This document shows positions 7,686 to 10,560 of a stretch of DNA of 10,560 bases, piece after piece. Origin of the DNA: Larix sibirica. Taxonomy: Eukaryota > Streptophyta > Pinopsida > Pinales > Pinaceae. The number at the start of each line of letters is the position of its first letter. Position 1 is the stretch's first letter. The stretch is taken from positions 1 through 10,560 of the forward strand of contig NWUY0300021467.1 of NCBI GenBank assembly GCA_004151065.3, in the 5' to 3' direction. The notes beneath the pieces were generated by a model. It saw only the letters and a program-made list of their open reading frames with translations. It did no database searches and was not told the DNA's origin. The translations under genes were made by a program, and so were the position numbers.

Positions 7686-8676
7686 GTAATTAATATTGTT
7701 CTTCATCACTATTGTTAATTTTTTTCTTCAGCATTATTTATTCTTGAATAAATTGCTCAGGGCTCACTGCCCCGATTGCACACATTTTTTTGAATTTTTA
7801 CTTTAAATTGTGCAGTTTGCTTGCTTAGTGGAACCAGGCTTTCTGAAAACCCTAATTAGGGCTTATACGCCCATTTTGTTTGGTAATTCATGGTCACCTT
7901 GTGCGACAGTAAAGGAATAATCTTTTTCAGATTATTGGTTGAGCCCTACTTGGGATGACAGACGCTCACATTACCAATCTACAACTAAAAAAAAGTAATC
8001 ATGGGGTCGCTTTGCACTACACTATATGTGTTTGTGTATCAGTGTTAAATTAAGTGATCTTTTTTAGGAGAGACTGTCCACCCTCACAACATGTTGCCAT
8101 GTTATTGCCTTCAGTTATGATATAGGAGAGTCCCTGGCACTGTAGCTATCCTGCACATTTTCTTATTTGTTTTTTTTTGTGATTAAACAAATTGTAATGT
8201 ACTAAAATATTTATTTTTTTTAGTGAAATTTTGTTAACCATTGGAATATGAAGCGTTGTATTTGGAATTTGAATGGCTAGAGTAGTTGTAAGGCCAAAAG
8301 CCAAGGAGAACAAGCATAAATATGCCCTTTGTGAGTGAGCAAAGGGCCTTTGGCTCTCCTTTTGTTTAGTTTTTATGGTGCGGATGGCTGTGTGATCCTG
8401 AGATCTGTGTATAGCTTCTGTGAGTGTAAAGAGCCCCAAGCGCATGGGCCAATCTATTTAATAAATAGTGTTTGTTGTTGTGGTTAATTCTTCCGAGTGG
8501 AGTTGTGCACTGCTGAACCTTATTGTTTTTTAAGAAGAATGAGAGGAGGCTCTGATCAATGCTAGGGTTTTTTTCTCCCCTGAATCTGAAGGTCCTCTGA
8601 ATATTGTCCTCTCCCATGGCTGCCCCAGGGGGAGGGGAAGCTGCTCCCTCCTACAGTCATGTAACCATGCCATTAG
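7686..8676. other. Non-coding stretch, possible first intron
   Basis: This stretch is AT-rich with T runs and stops in all frames, and no coding signal was seen. It begins with the donor GTAATT. A telo-box-like AAACCCTAA lies at 7847-7855 inside the palindrome-like CCCTAATTAGGG. A hairpin lies at 8324-8347. The nearest acceptor-like site (TTTTTTTCTTCAG, ending about 7731) would give an intron of only about 46 nt, too short for most plants, so the true acceptor is probably farther on. Confidence 0.4.
8324..8347. repeat. Perfect 8-bp hairpin
   Basis: GCCCTTTG (8324-8331) and CAAAGGGC (8340-8347) are exact inverted copies around an 8-base loop. An outer pair, AGCCAAGG (8299-8306) with CCTTTGGCT (8347-8355), could extend the fold with bulges. 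No function is apparent. Confidence 0.6.
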
Positions 8677-8857
8677 TGTTAAATTTTTAACATAGATCTG
8701 ATTTGGTAGTAGTAACAACCTTTTTCAAAATTTACCAGACTTCTAGCATTTAATTCTAGATTATAATTCAGCAGTAAGTAAAACAATCATCCACAATAAC
8801 CATACACAAGAACACAAAGATTTTACCCTAGGGAAACCTTTTCAGGAAAAACCCCAG

Positions 8858-8875
8858 CAAAGAATATCTTCCTTA
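8858..8875. repeat. Inverted-repeat arm 1 inside the LTR
   Basis: CAAAGAATATCTTCCTTA here is the exact reverse complement of 9937-9954, about 1.06 kb away. Weaker similarity (ATGAGA) continues inward on both sides. It sits next to the U5-like motif. Confidence 0.75.
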
Positions 8876-9138
8876 ATATGAGATGACTGAATTTACAAGA
8901 GTAGATTGGAGCAGACTTTTACATCAAAAATAAACTTGCCTTTTAGGGCACATATACCAAGAGAACCTGAATAAGCAGATGCCAGGCTGATGTAAGCCCT
9001 AATATATGATGACATCAGCCTGTAGCAGCCCCTTAGGGCTTGTAGTAACCCTGTAACAGCCTGTAGCAGCCTGCTGTCTTTGAACTGAGCCCTCTAGGGC
9101 CACGGCAGTCTCCTTGAGACACTTGGCAGCCTCAAAGA

Positions 9139-9178
9139 ACCCTCGGCTACCCTCCTTGAACCCTCGGCTGCCCTCCTT
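9139..9178. repeat. Short tandem duplication
   Basis: Two adjacent units of about 21 bp read AACCCTCGGCTRCCCTCCTT. They lie just before the CCGAGCC array in the LTR and differ at one site. Confidence 0.65.
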
Positions 9179-9191
9179 AGGTCTTTCTTCA

Positions 9192-9465
9192 GTGGTCCGA
9201 GCCTGCTATAGATAGACCGAGCCCTTTCTAGGGCTGCTGTGGATAGTAGACCGAGCCCCTGCTAGGGCTGCTGTGTGTAGTCCGAGCCCTATTTGGGCTT
9301 GCTGTGGGAAGTCCGAGCCTCTCTAGGCCCCGATGAAGATAGACCGAGCCCTACTGTAGGTAAACCGAGCCCCAACAGGGCCTGCTTTAGGTGGACCGAG
9401 CCCTATCAGGGCATGTGTTAGCCTAATTTGCCCTACACTGTCAGCACTGAGCCCTAACAGGCTTG
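9192..9465. repeat. CCGAGCC tandem array, 31-bp period
   Basis: CCGAGCC starts at 9197, 9217, 9251, 9282, 9313, 9344, 9365 and 9396, with a degenerate ACTGAGCCC at 9446. Spacing is 20, 34, 31, 31, 31, 21 and 31. Most units continue as GAGCCCTnnnTAGGGCTGCTGTG, so each can form a small stem. The array falls downstream of the minus-strand TATA box, within the presumed R/U5 leader of the LTR. Related isolated copies occur at about 9028-9041 and 9086-9100. Confidence 0.85.
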
Positions 9466-9686
9466 CCAATCGCTGAAGATGACTGTGATGGCCTCAAGGA
9501 TGAATAACACTGTCTTGTAGATGAAGATGACAACCACTAAAAGAGAAGACAGCCCTGTAGATGATCCCTTAGAGAAAAATGCTGAGATGAAGAAGATGAA
9601 CAGCTGCCGCAAAATACCCCAACGATTTCCTTGGACAGAGATGAGGAATGAAATTTGTGTGTTAACTTTCACTTGAGAGGGTTCTT

Positions 9687-9694
9687 CTTTTATA
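9687..9694 (-). promoter_or_regulatory. TATA box of the LTR promoter
   Basis: The minus strand reads GATATAAAAGAAGAACC here. Transcription would start about 25-30 bases downstream, near 9657-9662. Position inside the LTR fits a U3 promoter. This is inferred from the motif only. Confidence 0.55.
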
Positions 9695-9748
9695 TCTCAT
9701 CATTGGGTGACTTCCATAAGTCAAGGAGTCCAAAATAATAATATAAAA

Positions 9749-9848
9749 TACATTGGTTGGGGCTTTTTAATTCCATTGTGGGCTTTTAACACTTTGGTAC
9801 ATTAGTTGGGGTCTTTTTAAGTTCACTGTGGGCCTTTACCCCAACCTT
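9749..9848. repeat. 49-bp direct duplication in LTR U3
   Basis: Two adjacent diverged copies begin TACATTGGTTGGGGC (9749) and TACATTAGTTGGGG (9798), and both contain the block TTTTTAAnTyCAyTGTGGGC. They lie just upstream of the minus-strand TATA box, where LTRs often carry duplicated enhancer blocks. The pair is bracketed by the inverted 9-mers GGGTGACTT (9705-9713) and AAGTCACCC (9856-9864). Confidence 0.75.
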
Positions 9849-9936
9849 CTTGGGTAAGTCACCCTTGGACAATTCCTTAGCCCCTTCTCTTGGTATCCAT
9901 GGTCCATACATGCCAACTCAAGTACATTCTCATGTA

Positions 9937-9954
9937 TAAGGAAGATATTCTTTG
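9937..9954. repeat. Inverted-repeat arm 2 inside the LTR
   Basis: This is the exact 18-base reverse complement of 8858-8875. It lies about 25 bases inside the LTR's 5' (right-hand) end. Confidence 0.75.
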
Positions 9955-9978
9955 GTTGTCTTGTTCTCCCCACTAACA

Positions 9979-10560
9979 CCAAGATCATGTGCTAGGTACT
10001 TCNCCAATCCAATCACCAGATCAGACTAAGCAATAGAGTATGTAAGGTGAAGGATAGAAACCCTAGATTTAAGGACAAAGTCACTGCAGAGGCTTAAAGG
10101 AGATGAGATATTGACTTGAGATGTTTCACTTATAGTAACTCATAGATTAGAAGTGTATCTAGGATATGAGTTCTAGGGTAAATGATCAAATCTAACTGCC
10201 TTGGGAAACGTGAATTAAATCTTTGGAAAATAGTCCAAGGTGATAGATCTGGATGAATTAGGGTTTTCTAGCACAACTTGATGATAGATCTGACAATGTC
10301 TTAGCTCACAAGCAGAAAATAAACTCAAATAACTTAGAAAAGAGGAAAAATCAAGGACGGCACAAGGGTTAGAGACCAGTGCCTAGGGATTTGGGCAAGA
10401 TGGAGTCCCTTAGGTGTGATGCCCTTGAGGACCCACTTGGGGCTAGGCCTAAAGATAAAGACCCAGAAATCTTTCGCCAAGATTCCAAATTAATTGAGCT
10501 ATAGAATTTTTAGAAATTACAACATCTAGGGTTTGAGCAATAAAATTAAATGGCCAATGG
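9979..10560. other. Non-coding stretch without a recognised gene
   Basis: The stretch is AT-rich and stop-rich in all frames. AGATCTGGATGA (about 10246) and AGATCTGACAAT (about 10287) are short similar words, and AAACCCTAG occurs near 10060. One undetermined base (N) lies at 10003. If the LTR at 8677-9978 were a 3' LTR, this would be internal element sequence, but no polypurine tract or pol homology is visible. Confidence 0.5.

Larger units (their letters stand above)
8677..9978 (-). mobile_element. Probable solo LTR of a Copia-type retrotransposon
   Basis: Read on the minus strand, the segment starts TGTTAGTGGGG and ends AATTTAACA, so it has TG...CA termini with a 5-bp inverted TGTTA/TAACA, as in plant LTRs. 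About 285 bp inside lies TATAAAAG (9687-9694), as expected for a U3 promoter. U3 holds a duplicated block. The transcribed part carries a 31-bp-period array. Near the 3' end the minus strand reads GGTTTTTCCTGAAAAGGTTT (8834-8853) followed by TAAAATCTTTGTGTTCTTGTGT, a wording common in the U5 of plant Copia LTRs. No primer-binding site or polypurine tract was found beside either end, and no second LTR or internal genes are present, hence solo. The flanking pentamers (ATTAG left, CCAAG right) do not match, so an inter-element recombination product or a misplaced end is possible. Confidence 0.62.

Noticed and set aside
7686-7731. 46-nt intron from GTAATT to TTCTTCAG
   Set aside because: It is shorter than plant introns normally are, and the sequence after it shows no coding signal.
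9454-9672. Minus-strand 72-codon hydrophobic frame
   Set aside because: It lies just downstream of the TATA box in the presumed LTR leader. It has no known domain and is likely a chance open frame.
8677-9805. Plus-strand LTR ending CA at 9800-9801 with TTAG duplications (8673-8676, 9802-9805)
   Set aside because: The four-base match is weak, and the end would fall inside the 49-bp duplication. The TATA box and U5 wording support the minus-strand reading.

Overview
This window looks like nuclear DNA of a seed plant. It is AT-rich and repeat-laden, with decayed plant-type L1 (LINE) genes (DUF4283/CCHC ORF1; APE endonuclease, reverse transcriptase, zf-RVT and RNase H in ORF2) and a Copia-style LTR. 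The density of old, nested elements suggests a large genome, possibly a gymnosperm, but the sequence does not settle this. There is no operon, bacterial gene, CRISPR array or recognisable RNA gene.

Layout. (1) 218-1464, minus strand: a decayed retrotransposon gag/ORF1-type gene with a DUF4283-like core and a displaced zinc knuckle. Its 5' side faces right and runs into a tandem-repeat leader. (2) 1638-7096, plus strand: a 5'-truncated L1-type LINE of about 5.46 kb. It carries the end of ORF1, a nearly complete but inactivated ORF2, a 3' UTR and a short A tail. A perfect 15-bp target-site duplication flanks it (1623-1637 and 7097-7111). It split one unit of a tandem repeat whose remaining units lie at 7112-7280, and an intact neighbouring unit shows what the empty site looked like. 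(3) 7290-7685: a CpG-retaining stretch with a G-box, unlike its surroundings. It ends in a 50-codon candidate first exon (7535-7685) that stops at a good splice donor, and is the best candidate for a host gene. (4) 7686-8676: non-coding, possibly the start of its first intron. (5) 8677-9978, minus strand: a probable solo LTR of about 1.3 kb with TGTTA...TAACA ends, a TATA box, a duplicated U3 block, a 31-bp-period array in the transcribed part and a Copia-style U5. (6) 9979-10560: no gene seen.

Reading of the whole: an older minus-strand LINE-like copy lies upstream of a possible host promoter, a younger plus-strand LINE inserted into its leader repeats, and an LTR insertion lies in the putative first intron. 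ORF2 of the plus LINE carries five in-frame stops and three one-base losses, so it cannot be autonomous. No previously undescribed functional system is evident. The most useful observations are the self-documenting nested insertion, the helically phased repeat in the LTR leader, and the unidentified exon.
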